A stretch of DNA of 64,000 bases from Salarias fasciatus (GCF_902148845.1 NC_043755.1:1598378-1662377), one strand, 5' to 3'; shown: positions 1 to 13,063, numbered from the stretch's first letter. Numbers and translations are program-made. The notes: generated by a model not told the origin, from the sequence alone.

Positions 1-400
1 GCGCACGATACATTATTAATTAATTGAAGACCGGAGAGTCGTAGTAATCAATTCCGCTCCTTTTCACAGATAAACTTTCATTTCATCTGGGGTTTCAATC
101 ACAGGGCATAAAGAGCTGACTCACTCGTTGTGTTTTTAACACAGTGGGTCTGGGACGACAGTAATGCACACGTGGGTTTTCGCTTTTAGCTCACAACCGA
201 AAATGGAACTGTACGGATGTAAATAGTGAGCACTCGCTTACGCACGTAGTGAAATCAATACCGGCGGTTAAATCACATCAAGAAAGAAAAAACAAGAGAC
301 AACTGTGTTGTGTTTACGTGTTTCATTAAGAAAAAACTCTGTGTGTGTGTGTTTTGTTTTTTCCCAGCCTCCACTGACTGATGCGTTCGTTAACACTCAC
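1..400 (-). other. nfkbid intron, cut by the window edge
   Basis: This stretch begins with the GTGAGT donor just below the 401-579 exon (minus strand). I see no exon here; the ankyrin-repeat exons must lie further left. The DNA is AT-rich with a short GT run near 340-355. Confidence 0.6.
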
Positions 401-3400
401 GTGTCTCCGTCTTCATCCTGGCAGGTGGTTCTGCTGTAGTCCATCCCGTTCAGCAGCATCCGGGCCTCCTCCAGCTTCCCGGCATCCATGGAGGGGCAGT
501 ATCCCACCTGCGCGGTCTGAGCGGGATCCACCAGGGTCCAGGGAGGAGTCACGCTGAGATCCACGGCCGGCCCCGGGCACTGTGCACACCGTGAAATGAG
601 AGCCGTCACCAGAGAGGTCAAAAGTCAGACATTTCCAGGCGAAGGTGGCAGGTGAATAAAACTAATCCTCACATATGAGACGTGAGCCTGAGACACTGCG
701 TCTCCGAATCCCGGCACCTGCTGCTGGGCGCTGTACTCAGACGCCATGGGGAGGCTGTAGGGTTGTGGGTAGCTGGGTCCTGGAAGGCCGGGGTAGTAGC
801 CGAGCGTGGAATCCTGGGGTGCGTTCCAAGGCTCGTAGCTCACTGCCATGTCTGGGTAGCTGCTTGCTGCACCTGGAAATGTTGGGGGACAGATAGTGAT
901 TCATCGGCCGAGACTCATTCTGCAATGAGCTTGTTCAAAACTGCGCCTGTGAAAGGTTAGGAAGGTGTTACTCTGTAGTTTTTGTTGCTTTCAATATGAA
1001 ATGCCAAAAAAGTCATTTTACCAGCTTGAAATGAGAACTGACATCAAGACTCTCCCTTCTAAATACAAAAAACTGAGAAACTGTTCTTAGTTGTTTTTAC
1101 AGTTATTTCTGAAAGCAGACTTGTCCTATGCACGCAGAGGAAAATATCCATTTCTTACCTGAATAGGTAAATGACTCTGATGGAGAAAACTGTTGGGAAA
1201 AACAGAAGAAAAAAAAAATCACAACTGTTTTTTTTTTCTTCAAAATTGGCTGCATTTGTGACTCCTCGGCTTACCGTGACAGCAGCAGGAGGAGCAGGGC
1301 TGAGGCTGGCTGCAGAGCAGGACGGCGGCACCGAGGACGTCTCACGCTTCCGCTTCTGCTCCAGAAGTTTCTTCACTGTAGGCAGAGTGCAACACGGCTT
1401 CTCCTTCGGTGCTGAAGAAGACAACGAAGGGAGAGAGGATTGACCATTTGGCCGTGTGGGCTCAGGTTACATCAAGAACATGACCAGCTGGAGGGAACGG
1501 CCTCGTCCAGGGACCCGCAGCGGGGACGGCAGCGGAATCTGAAAATTGTTTTGTTCTGAAAAGTTTTCTTCTTTAACATTCAGAATTCATTACTTCTGAA
1601 AATGTTAATTATTTTAAAATATCTTTGAAGGCCAGAGTGGGACTGTTCTCACTGATCAATGCTTTGTTACAGATTTACTTGAACTTCTGGATCTCAGAAT
1701 TCCATCAACAATAACATTTCCTGAAAGTTTTCCTGAAAGTACAGGATTTATCTCCATTCACTGTATTTCTTTACACAAAGAAAAAAGCTGATAAGTCATC
1801 ATCCGACTAAAGATGATCACTGATGATGATTGTGAAATTTCAGCATCTAATAATCTGTTATTGGTCTTACAGAACATTTCAGTATCAAAATGCGATTTTT
1901 CTTTCATCTTCTTTTGCAGGTGGAATATATTCAGTCTCTGATTGTAGATATAATAGATGAAAGAGTATCAGATTCTGTAAATGTTGAAGAGCTTTTAAAT
2001 TCAGAAAAGCTCTGTTTTTGGACAGACTTTCCTGAGGGAGACAGATAAGAGTGATTTAAAGTCCATGCCACTTCATCGTGTTTATTACAGTTTATTTTTA
2101 AATTTTTATTAAGAATTTGCAAATCTATTTGAATCTACTGTCAGACTCCCACAGACTCCTCACACCTCAAAAGTAAATCAAACAGCAGAGCTTAACAGTT
2201 GTTTTAAAATAAGAAGACCACATTATTTGAAAGAAATTGGCTCAATTCAAACCCTGGCGGTGAAATAATTCATCTCACTTCCTCCACTGTGGCATTTTTC
2301 TGCTCACCGTTTCACACGCATGCCCATCAGATCCACTGTGCTATGAGCATGTTTTCCCTTGCTGACGCCCCACTATCATTTCCATTGTACAGGTAAAGGA
2401 AATTAAAAACAAATAGGAAAAAAATATTACAAAACAGAATATTGATGTTTCCAGCTGACATGATGTGAGCAAACAGGTTGTTTCCTTGAAGGCCTCACCA
2501 CACATGTTAGAAGATAAAATTGACATTTCCACCCTGTGTACGGAACAGGAGACCAGATCTGAAGCTTTGAGGATCCTCCTCCATTAGGAACACGGATCCT
2601 GTGGTCACGCAACCCCGAGAGGTTCATCAGAAAAACTTGAGCATGGGATTGCCACGGCTCTTTTTCTATGACAGCTTCCTGGCTTGCTCCGTTACGCTGC
2701 AGACAGGCAAACCACATCTTCCTGCCTTCAGTGTGTCACGGGCACGTCATCTCAACACATGTAGTTTCCTCGTGCTTTGTGCTGCAGAACAGAAGTGAGA
2801 TGCGTTCTCTTGTCAACACCCCAACCCCCCCCCCCCCCGGGTTGCTTTTTCAGTTTGAGCTCTGTTTTCTGCCACAAGGCGACTCGGCAGCTCTTGAAAC
2901 TGAAGGAATCACTCACAGTTGAAAGAAAGAAATGAACAAAAAGCGACACATTTAAAGGACCTGCATGTGTAGAGGTCTGGTTGTTTGCTGTCTCTTCTCT
3001 AAAATACCACTTTCACTTCCACTAGAAAGACTTAACAATATGTCTCAGTGTGGTATGTGTCATATGTCATGGCAGACACGAAAGGTCAGTTCATGAGAAT
3101 GCATGACTCCTCTCGGTATATGTCAGAGCCACAGAGTTTAATTTTCAAGCTCAGGAGGTGTTACTACAGGTTCACCAGCCACCAAAAATCCTACCTTTGG
3201 TATTTTCACTGATGATATAAGGCTGCAACATGAGAACACAGAGAACTGCCAGAGGATAGAAGTCCCTCAACACAGCTGTGTGTGTTGTTGTACACACACA
3301 CACACACGTGCACACACACATGAAATCTGAGTTCACACTGAGTGTCCCAACACTGTTTTAGGCTACTCTGTGCTATATTCAAATAGTGGCTTGTGGAAAC

Positions 3401-4080
3401 CCCTGGACATTGAGTCATGTGTGTGGGAGGGTGGGGATTCCAACGACCTTTCTCTTTTGGCTTCGTCTTCAGAGAAAGAAAGAAGCAGTGCATGGCCAGT
3501 TTCCTCATTTTGTGGTTCAACAGACCCGGCTCACAGAGTGAAATATAACATGCACCCAGTCAAGCTCGTATTGAGAGGAGGGGGGGGGGGGGAAAGAAGC
3601 TAAAGAAGTCACTCTGTCGCATCTCAGCAGTTTGCTTGTCTTGCATTAATGAAAAAGAGAAGTGAAAAAGAAGCAAGGGCGGAGGTGTATCAGGGTTTCC
3701 CCAAAAGGCTGTCCAGACTCTTGGATTCACCCAGAGAGTCGTGTCGTCAAAAGTCAACTGATAGAAAGTGTTGTACACGAAACTATCACTGAAATGACTA
3801 AATGAGTGTTAGGAAAGCAATCTAAAATGTACCTTTCGTCATGACAACATCGACAGCAATACTGAACCTATTGAACGTGTATAACAGAAGCTGTAGAGTA
3901 TATAAATAAAATAAATCGAAAATTAAAAAAAGATGTAAAGGTCAGGTCAGAATAACACTGATGTTAAGGCAACTACCTGTCATCATCATGACTGTCAGAC
4001 CATTAAAGGCTGAATGAAAACCCGTTCACAGAAGCGCGTGCAGAGGAAAAGCCGCCATACTCACATTTATCAAAGTGCAT
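401..4080 (-). CDS. nfkbid: NF-kappa-B inhibitor delta (IkappaBNS), 5' part only
   Basis: IkappaBNS is an atypical nuclear IkappaB that binds NF-kappaB p50 through ankyrin repeats and tunes transcription in immune cells. Coding exons read on the minus strand are 4080-4065, 1411-1275, 1189-1159 (31-nt microexon), 872-673 and 579-401. The phases join cleanly (1, 0, 1, 0, then 2 at the last donor), giving about 187 residues. The start ATG at 4080 is followed after 16 nt by a GTGAGT donor. The end, LEEARMLLNG...CQDEDGDT, aligns with the LEVARAHMLALG...AQDEEGDT segment just before the ankyrin repeats of mammalian NFKBID; the repeats lie beyond the left edge. The middle is Pro/Tyr/Ser-rich. Near the N-terminus TVKKLLEQKRKRE resembles the OCA motif of POU2AF coactivators. 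Neighbouring hcst and tyrobp match the human 19q13 gene order and support nfkbid over nfkbiz or bcl3. Exon 1 is an inference from splice phase. Confidence 0.8.
1412..4064 (-). other. nfkbid intron 1
   Basis: The interval between the predicted 16-nt first coding exon and the second exon. It contains a poly-C run at about 2826-2839, a poly-G run at about 3582-3592 and a short CA run at 3294-3307. I see no coding sequence or recognisable transposon. Confidence 0.5.
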
Positions 4081-6296
4081 GTCAGAAGCGGTGTTTGCCT
4101 GGAAGTCTCCTCTCACTTGGTCACCGAATGTGCTGGCAGGGATTGTCGGAGCTGGAGGGGTCCGTGCTGCTCAGGCAGGCTGAAGTTTCACGTCTGGCTT
4201 GTTGTCGCTGGCTGCCGCTTGTACACACAAACACGTTGTGTCCCCGGCCCCGCCCACTTCAGCAGCTTGACCACGCCCCCGGCTGCCACTGACCACGCCC
4301 CTCAGTTGGTATTTCTGTGTGAAACATGATTCACAAAATTGATTGATTACATCTGTGCTTTCCCCTGCTTGAGTTATTGTAACTTCAGCCTTCTTTAAGG
4401 TTAATGACTGGTTTATTACAGTGTCTGGAGCCTCACAGGCTGAAGCTCTGGGGAGTTGGAGGAGGTCTTGCGTTGTAATTGAAAACTGTTACAGAGCTGC
4501 TGTCTCTCAGTCCTGAAGACTGTTATCTTTTCATTTTTTTAGAAAAAAAAAAGAAAGAAAAAACTTTAGTTTAACATAGAAGCAGTGGCCCAGTGATTTA
4601 TTCCCAAATAATGACTTAAACAGAAATGTGTATTTCTTTAAAAGACTTGTGTGCTGTTGTTCGCATGTTGATAGTTTATTACAGCTGTTTTGTTGCAGCT
4701 TCTTCTCTTTTTCTTGTCATATTTAATTAAATTGAACTGAACCATCATGACTGAAAACACACAGACGACAACCAAGTTACGAACCTGTGAAATTTGTTTT
4801 TTACAAAACAAGATTTTGATTACATCTATACTCAATAAAAGTGCAATCCAGAAAGTGCCAATAATAACACAAAATAGTACAATTAATACAGTATATGCAT
4901 CATAGTTATGTATTTAATGTGATGAGCTTGTTTCTGAGAAATAATTCCCTGTGTAGCTGTCGCTGGTTCCTTTTATCTGTCGTTGCATTTGCATTGAATT
5001 TGCCTGAGGGCTGGAGCTCAAACCGTCCACAGGATGAGGCCCTTCTGCGGCGGCAGGAGCTGCTCAGGTCCTCCAGAGAGGGGCCTCCTGCGGCCTGCGT
5101 TCGAACCCCTCTGCAGCTGTGCGGCCGGAGAACCGCACAGACACACAACATGTGAGTTTGCGCTCTCTGAAGCAATGTCGGTGAGGCACTCAGTCTGGAG
5201 ATATACCAGGGTTTGGTCTGAATAGTAACTGTTCAGTGTTGAAGCCGCAGGTCAGGTCATCCTTCATGTGAACTCACAGGAACCACGATCTGAAAACCCT
5301 TTAACCCAGTTCTGCATGTCAGTGCTGACAGCTGCGTCCCTAGAGGTTGTGCATGCAGTGAAAGTCAAAATACCAAAACTGAGATGATGAACTCATGTCT
5401 AAAATGTCTAAACTGGAACAGTCTAAAATGTTTTATGAGCACCACAGTTTGACTTTCAGTCATCAGGCTGGCCCACACAGCGCTGACAGATCAGATCATT
5501 TCACAAAATTTCATCAAAAGAAGAAAAAAGATCATAAAACAAGGAGAAAAAGGGGTGGTGTGTGTCTCACCTGCCTGACTCATAAATCCTGCAACAGAAG
5601 GATGTTTATGAAGTATAATGTATGGCCTTGACTATGGCTCTGAAGCATCAGCAGCCTGACTGTGCCAAGCGTCAATAAATCACACTATTGATAAATATTC
5701 CCAGTGGGTCGTCGCTCCTGTTCAAAAATAACAAATCACTTGCTGTTTGCAAGTTTGCAAATACCATAAGACAGATAACTGGGCGAGGAACTACAGACAT
5801 TTTTTTTCAATATACGGTTTTATGGCCATTTTTGAGGAGTTGCTTAAAACAGTTTTCCTGACCTCTTTGAGTCTTTTGGATAATTATTTGTCTTTAAGAC
5901 AAAGAAATACAAGGTTTTAAAAAAAATGTCAGGATATTAAAATCCAAATATCAAACATGTGAAAATACTATAATGAGCATGATAAAAATAATTGTAAAAA
6001 TATATAATAATAAATAAAAAAAATATGTTCTTTATCTGTTCAGGTCACATATTTTTATTTCTATATCAAAATCTGATACCATGAAGTCAATGAGAAATTA
6101 ATCCAATACAATGTGCATGCGTGTATAAGTCAAAAAGAGATGAAAAACATTGTGTTTTTGGCAAGACATGAGGCAAAAAAAAAAATTACGTAAATGTCTT
6201 TATGCAGAAACACAATATTATTGAGCAGAAGTGGTTGAAGTTAAAGGCCAGTAGCTCCACATGTTGGCCTATATAATTATTTTAGATCCGTGGAAT

Positions 6297-6297
6297 A

Positions 6298-6337
<40 letters not shown>

Positions 6338-6430
6338 ATGTTTTTATTATTGATTTCTTTCTTGGTTCATTCATTCATTCATTCATTCATTCATTCATTC
6401 ATTCATTCATTCATTCATTCAGTCAGTCAG
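6297..6430. repeat. Adjacent CTAT and CATT tetranucleotide microsatellites
   Basis: About ten CTAT units from 6297 to 6337, then about fourteen ATTC units from 6367 to 6421 ending in AGTC units. Two different tetramer arrays lie within 140 bp. Confidence 0.95.
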
Positions 6431-7639
6431 ATCAAGTTTATATTCTGAGTGTGCAGCTTCCTGTACATTTCATGCAGAGACTGTGTGGTAATAGTGAAGA
6501 GGAACCCTGCTTTTACAATATTAATATTGTTATTTATCGACATATCACATCATTTCCAGTAAAATCGTCCTCTTTTTAGACTGTCATCATTCCAGATAAA
6601 GCTGGACATTTCTCACTTTTTTTAGGCTTCCTGTAAGGCTATATTAGTTCAAGGAAACAAACTGTCTCCAAAAAAAAAAAAAAAAGCAGAAACAGAAAAA
6701 GAGCAGAAACCCCAGCAGGGATGCTGTGTCTCCCTGCGGTGATGCGGATCCTGAGCTGCAGCTTCCAGCAGCTCCGCAGCGCCCTCTGCTGTTATGAAGA
6801 GTTACAACCACTGCAAGACTGCTGACATGAACTGAAACTGAAGGCAAATCACATGCATAATGTATTAAAGTTGCTCATGAAGCTGATAAATCATGGAAAC
6901 AAAATCTGACTGCATCCTTGAGAAGGAACTCTGACTGACTGGCAATGAGAATAAACGATTACCTGAATGATATTGATTGATTTTATGTAATAGCGCACGC
7001 ACTGTCTGTGCCACAGAGTGTCTCAGCAGTTTAAATCCTGCAGATGGAGCTCTGAGTTTATCATGACTAACGGCCTCCCAGACACAGAATTACACGGTTT
7101 TCAAAATATGGACAGGACTCCACTGAAATCTGGAAGTGGGATCATGTTGAAAAATGATTCTAGACCATTATGACATTATTGGCTGCTTGCAGCATTTGCT
7201 ACTTTACAAAATGAGGGTCTCATTAAGGGGGAAAATGAGACGATTGATGAGAAAAGAATTTTTATTTACCTACTTACTGAATACAAAAATATTGAAAAAT
7301 GTAATTGAGGATTTCAACAATACAGAATGGGACTCTTGAGAAAAGCGTTGCAGAGCAACAGTAGCTCATAAAAACTGAGTTTAAAAAAATGATCAAGAGA
7401 TATATCTACTTGAATAACATTTTTTATTTGTGTGCCACAGTTCCAACAATAACTTTATAAACAGAGTTAAATTAACACCAATAGATTACCCAAGTAACAC
7501 TGCACATATCCTTTTTTTACCATCTATCCTGGTTTATGTTCGCTTTACTAACCCAAGTGTCACGTTATCTATACTTAAAATTATAAATAAAAGTTATTGA
7601 ACAAAATAATTTGAGAAAAGGATTCTTTACCGCTTGCTC

Positions 7640-7890
7640 TATGATCAGGGTTGAGGGTTGCTGGAGCAAATCTCAGCTATGAGTGAAGGCAGGGAACAGC
7701 CTGGACAGCTCACCACATACTGAGGGCGATCTGGAGCCAGTAATTAATGTCAAATACATGTTTTTAGACTGTGCACGGATGAATTCTACACATAGACAGG
7801 AAGAACATGCAAACTTGATACCGACTCACAGCTAACATTTGAACCAGGGGCCTTCTTGGCGAGAGGCCAGAGTGCTAATCACCAAGATGA
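7640..7890 (+). repeat. Decayed interspersed retroelement tail
   Basis: The text has the features of a very common fish repeat: 'catgtttttagactgt', then 'aacatgcaaact', then 'gaaccaggggcc'. The same phrases recur at 37033-37215 and 51955-52155. The family name is not certain from sequence alone. Confidence 0.5.
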
Positions 7891-8653
7891 GCCTGTAGTT
7901 ACATACCATACTGATAGCACACAATTAAATCAAAATCAACACTGACGTGATCTACCATGCCGGATAACTCCAACACCGAACATCATTTAAATCAGAACGT
8001 GCTAAAAGCAACACTCCAGTTTTTGCAGTGTTTACACTTCTGGAATTCATTTCTGTTTGTAATACAGATAAAAAGGAAGTGACACACATTTGTTCATCCA
8101 GTCAATCACGGTGAAGCATTCAGTACAACGGAAGAGAACATTGCATGAAATGGCCATGCACTCACAAACCAGAAGATGGTGTTCAGCATCATGAAGGAAG
8201 TTCAGTTGAGTGACGTCAGCTGCTGCAAGTGAAAACCAATTGGAGGCGTTGGACACATCTTTTTGGATCACAGAAGGCAGAACAGGTATGAAGCATCAGT
8301 ACTTTCTCTTCCTTTTGCACTTTGTAAAACTTCCATGTACAGCAAAATGGTTCTGATTACATAACAAAGGTCAGATTTAAAACTTATTTGACCCAAAATA
8401 TCATTAAAACATTTAAATGTTGTCATTATAACGTAAATTACAGCTATGTTAGACAGAAAAGTCAGACTGACACAGTAACCTTATACCGATGATGTTGCCG
8501 TTTGTGTTTGGAGTAACTGAATTTGTCACTCTTCAGAACTTTCAGTGACGATATAAACAAACAATATGAAGTACCTGCGTTAAAAACCGGTCTATCTGAC
8601 ACATGTTTGAGTTATGTAACAGACTGTCTTTCAGATAACTGACCAGACTTCCA

Positions 8654-9506
8654 ATGGCCCATTATGGCTTCACTGTCGCCCTGTTATTTCTTTGCAGTAA
8701 GTATTTAGAGCTTTGCTTTCTTTCTCTTTGCGTCGTTTTGAACTCACACTCGACACTTAGGTGGTCTCTTACAGGAAAATGAAACCACAACGGAAGCTTG
8801 GCAGACAAATGTGTTGCTGAGTGTCATATTTGTGCAAAAACTCTGAGCATTGTTTTTGGTCTCTTTCTCCTGCTTCCAGGCGTGACAGCTGCAGATGCAG
8901 GTAGGTGCAAACATTAAAACTGCACTAAACTCTTGGCTTCGTGAATGGGAGCGTGTAGGAAACAAGGCAGACTGACACGACCAGAGACGATGAGTCGAGT
9001 TTTTCCAGCTGTGGTTGTTCCAGCTTCCCACTCACTCGTTAACCGTCTGTGTTCATCAGACACCGCCGTGTCCTGCTACAGGATCGAGCCCGCCACGGTG
9101 GCGGGCATCGTCTGTGCAGATGTGCTGCTGACCCTCGTCGTTGTCGTGTGCACATACCGCTGGGCCAGCTCCAGACGTCAGAGGAGAGACAGGGGTAAAG
9201 GAGCCGGGGGAAATTAGTCATGTTCGCACAGTGTGTGTGTGTGTATCTGCAGTGTGTGTCGGTGTGTGTGTGTTGGCGTTTAAAAGGTTACCAGTCACTG
9301 TCTGGTTTCTCCAGCCTCTTTTTTTTTTTTTTTGTACTTTTTTATGCTGAATATTTGTTTCTCTGTTCACATCAAAAGTGTCTCTGACTGATGTCTCTTC
9401 GTTCATTCTGCCACAGAGTATTTGAAGTGACATATTCCCTCTTTTTCTGTTTCTCTTTTCAGCTGACAAAGTGTACATGAACGTCCGGGCCAACTGCAAA
9501 GCCTAA
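8654..9506 (+). CDS. hcst: DAP10-like transmembrane adaptor (hematopoietic cell signal transducer)
   Basis: DAP10 is a short disulfide-linked dimeric adaptor that pairs with activating receptors such as NKG2D through a transmembrane Asp, then recruits PI3K and Grb2. Exons are 8654-8696, 8880-8900, 9060-9194 and 9463-9506, encoding 80 residues. A hydrophobic leader (MAHYGFTVALLFLC) is followed by a very short ectodomain with one Cys. The membrane helix AGIVCADVLLTLVVVVC carries the key Asp, then a basic stop-transfer segment, then the tail ADKVYMNVRANCKA. Human DAP10 ends DGKVYINMPGRG, so family, length and exon layout agree. The motif here is YMNV: it keeps the Grb2-type YxN but not the PI3K-type YxxM. 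A polyA signal AATAAA lies at 9566-9571. The gene is head-to-head with nfkbid and upstream of tyrobp. Confidence 0.9.
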
Positions 9507-9571
9507 TCTGAGATGATAATATGTATATATACCGTATGTTAACATATACTGCATGTGAAATATAAAATAAA

Positions 9572-10530
9572 TTTTTTTTACAAATCTGATGTAAACTGTT
9601 GACTTCCCACAATTCAACAAAATTTTGTCAAAACTACATCATCAGCTCATAAATATAAAACTGCAGATCAACAGTAACTATTCTTGTTAAATATTAAACA
9701 TCATTAAAAGGAAATTCATTTTTCAGGCAATATTTATTTGTTTTGATCAATTCATACCCAAGACAATTCAAAATGTTTCACAGCCACACACATATAAGAA
9801 AAAAGATTTTAACCATTGAACAATATACAAAATAAGACAGATAAAATCAGTCCGTAGAAGCATAAATATTTTGAAGTTCAGTTCTCTGATCAACAGGAAG
9901 TGAAGTCAGAGACTTGACTAATATGGTCGTACTTCCTGGTTGCGGTTCTGGATGTACTGCAGTCGTTTCACAGTTCCTGTAAGGAGCCCAGCATGGATTA
10001 GTCTCTCCAGATCTGGTTAAGATGCCTTGATTTGGGCAACATTATTCAGATGATAAAAATTGAGACTGTGTGAGGCGATTTCCCTCCTCCGTTTATTTTC
10101 CTGTACTGTAACATTACTGCAGGGTTTTTCTCATAAAGGAGGCGGATTAGTTTGTAATAACGTCTGTTGTGCTCTGAGGGCTTTCTGTGGTCTGTTAGCG
10201 TTTCAGTGAAACCTGAAGTTGACCAGAGTCTATTTACTGCCTTCATGGAGCTGCTTCCTCTTCATTACCACTTTTTGTCTCAACTTTGTGAAATCATTGT
10301 CTTCCTAAGACAAAGTTGTGGGTTCAATCTCCATCTTGATTTACACATCGATTAATTTGTCTGCTATCCCAAGTTGAATAAAATGGTATAGATAGAAGAT
10401 GAAGTGTTCTTTATCTGTTAATTAGTTTGCAGTTATAAGGCAGATTAGACATTATGATGAAATACGGTAATTTAAGGCTGAATATCAAAGATTAATTCTC
10501 AAATCAAAAACAGTCACACTTTTTACCTTA
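9572..10530. other. Intergenic DNA downstream of hcst
   Basis: AT-rich stretch after the hcst polyA signal. I see no gene or clear transposon until the LINE 3' end at about 10535. Confidence 0.4.
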
Positions 10531-10534
10531 AACA

Positions 10535-11545
10535 AAATATTATTTGATTTGATTTGATTTGATTTGATTTGATTGGCTTTATTTCGAAAACATGTATCCC
10601 ATTATGGATATACAAGAGTACAAACAAACACAAGATTCGAAAAGGAGTAGGAAGAAGTGAAAAACTTATATGAATCCTACCCCTTTGTCCACTACAAAAT
10701 CATCAGCATGAATCAGACAAAAAAAACATCACAACATTTCAGAATTATTCACCAATTCTCTCAATTTCTAGAGAGAATAATGACTGGCATCACTCAACAT
10801 TTTCTCAACATAAATACTTTCATTCATTTCTATGGTTGCTGAACACAACATCTTTATATTTTCTTTTAAACACACTCAAATTAGTGGTTTTCTTTAGACC
10901 CTCAGTTTATTCCATAAATCCACACCACAAATTGAAAGACAAAAGCTCTCTTTTGTCGTACGGTGAAACTGCTTTTTGAAGTTTGAATCCCCTCTCAGAT
11001 TATACCCTCCTTGCCTATTTGAAAACAAAACTTGTATATTACCAGGTAATGTGTTTTTTCGTGCCTTAAACATAAGTATTGCCGTTTTAAATTTGACCAG
11101 ATCTGGGAATTTTAATTCCTTGGATTCCAAGAACAATCTGTTGGTATGTTCAAGGTATCCAGCTTTGTGCACTATTCGTATTGCCTTTTTGTGAAGTCCC
11201 ACAAGTGACTGTAAATTGCTGGGATATGTATTGCCCCATATCTCCACACAATAACTGAGGTATGGCATTACTAATGAAGAGTACAAAATATATCGTGCTT
11301 TGTAATTTAAAAAGGTTTAGTTTTGTTCAGTAATCCAATACTCTTCGCCATTTTTGTTTTTATATTCTTTATTTGTGGCTTCCAGTTCAACTGTTCATCA
11401 AGTATTACACCTAAAAATTTAGTCTCAGTTACTCGTTTAATTTCGTTATTATCTATAATCATCCGTTCCTCAGTTTTTGTGTTTTTGTTTCCATATAAAA
11501 TATATTTAGTTTTTTCCATATTTATTGATAATTTGTTTAGCCTGA
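10535..11545 (-). mobile_element. L2/Jockey-superfamily LINE, 3' part
   Basis: Read on the minus strand, the fragment encodes late reverse-transcriptase and thumb sequence: EKTKYILYGNKN, then KFLGVILDEQLNWKPQI, then SSLVMPYLSYCVEIWGNT, as in L2/CR1/Jockey-type LINEs. It ends in a tandem pentamer tail (ATTTG on the plus strand, 10540-10575), the usual 3' end of this group. The other part of the same element lies at 13064-14190. The RTE-like element at 11582-13063 interrupts them and the RT core between the halves is missing. Assignment to L2 rather than another Jockey clade is tentative. Confidence 0.75.
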
Positions 11546-11581
11546 AATATGGAAAAAACTAAATATATTTTTTATGGAAAC
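11487..11581. repeat. Inverted repeat of LINE sequence at the RTE 5' junction
   Basis: Arms 11487-11523 and 11545-11581 are about 37 bp each and nearly perfect, with a spacer of about 21 bp. Both carry the EKTKYI(L/F)YGN coding stretch of the host LINE, on opposite strands. The right arm abuts the truncated 5' end of the inserted RTE element. Confidence 0.85.
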
Positions 11582-13063
11582 ATGTCATAACGAGATTCGG
11601 CCTGAGTACCTTAAGTCTCTGGATGTGCAGGGACTGTTTTGGTTGACACGTCTCTGCAACATCGCGTGGCTGTCGGGGACGGTGCCTCTGGATTGGCAGA
11701 CCGGGGTGGTGGTCCCCCTGTTTAAAAAGGGGGACCGGAAGGTGTGCTCCAACTATAGGGGGATTACACTCCTCAGCCTCCCGGGGAAAGTCTATTCCAG
11801 GGTACTGGAGAGGAGGATCCGACCGATAGTCGAACCTCAGATCCAGGAGGAACAATGCGGTTTTCGTCCTGGTCTTGGAACAGTGGACCAGCTCTATACC
11901 CTCCATAGGGTGCTTGAGGGTTCATGGGAGTTTGCCCAACCAGTCCACATGTGTTTTGTGGACTTGGAGAAGGCGTTCGACTGCGTCCCTCGTGGTGTCT
12001 TGTGGGGGGTGCTCCGGGAATACGGAGTCCGGGGCCCCTTGTTCAGGGCCGTCCGGTCTTTGTATGACCGGAGTAGGAGTCTGGTCCGCATTGCCGGCAG
12101 TAAGTCAGACCTGTTCCCGGTGCATGTTGGACTCCGGCAGGGCTGCCCTTTGTCACTGGTTCTGTTCATTATTTTTATGGACAGAATTTCTAGGTGCAGC
12201 CAGGGGCCGGAGGGGGTCCGGTTCGGGGACCACAGGATTTCATCTCTGCTTTTTGCAGATGATGTTGTCCTGTTGGCTTCATCGAACCCAGACCTACAGC
12301 ATGCACTGGGGCAGTTCGCCACCGAGTGTGAAGCGACAGGAATGAGGATCAGCACCTCCAAATCCGAGGCCATGGTCCTCGACCGGAAGAAGGTGGCTTG
12401 CCCCCTCCAGGTCGGTGGAGAGACCCTAGCCCAGGTGGAGGAGTTTAAGTATCTTGGGGTCTTGTTCACGAGTGAGGGACGGATGGAGCATGAGACTGAC
12501 AGGCGGATCGGCACTGCAGCCGCTGTATCGGTCTGTTGTGGTGAAGAGGGAGCTGAGCCGAAAGGTGAAGCTCTCGATTTACCCGTCAATCTACGTTCCC
12601 ACCCTCACCTATGGTCATGAACTTTGGGTCATGACCAAAAGGACAAGATCCTAGATACAAGCGGCTGAAATGAGCTTCCTCCGTAGGGTGGCTGGGCGCT
12701 CCCTTAGAGATAGGGTGAGGAGTTCAGTCACCAGGGAGGAGGAGCTCGGAGTAGAGCTGCTACTCCTCCACATCGAGAGGGACCAGCCGAGGTGGCTCGG
12801 GCATCTGGTTAGGATGCCTCCTGGACGCCTCCCTGGGGAGGTGTTCCGGGCATGTCCCACCTGGAGGAGACCCCGGAGAAGACCCAGGACACGCTGGAGA
12901 GACTGTGTCTCTCGGCTGGCCTGGGAACGCCTTGGGATCCTCCCGGAAGAGCTGGAGGAAGTGTCTGGGGACAGGGAAGTCTGGGCATCTCTGCTGAGAC
13001 TGCTGCCCCCGCGACCCGGCCCCGGATAAGCGGTTGAAGATGGATGGATGGATGGATGGATGG
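11582..13063 (+). mobile_element. Rex3/RTE-like LINE, 5'-truncated
   Basis: The plus strand encodes a reverse-transcriptase domain: SNYRGITLLSLPGKVYSRVL, then QCGFRPGLGTVDQLYTL, then FVDLEKAFDCVPR, then the catalytic LLFADDVVLLAS, then EFKYLGVLFTSEG. After about 12510 the reading frame shifts into a second frame (SVVVKRELSRKVKLSIYPSI), and a stop interrupts it near 12650. It resumes with RRVAGRSLRDRVR and PRWLGHLVRMPPGRLPGEVF and ends near 13028. The 3' end carries GATG tandem repeats (13041-13063), as in fish Rex3 elements. The endonuclease half is absent, so this is a dead 5'-truncated copy. Confidence 0.85.

Larger units (their letters stand above)
4081..8653. other. Intergenic DNA between divergent nfkbid and hcst
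   Basis: About 4.6 kb with no supportable gene. The first 250 bp (4081-4330) should hold the nfkbid 5' UTR and promoter. Simple repeats lie at 6297-6337 and 6367-6430, and a decayed retroelement tail at about 7640-7890. The rest is AT-rich and unremarkable. Confidence 0.5.
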
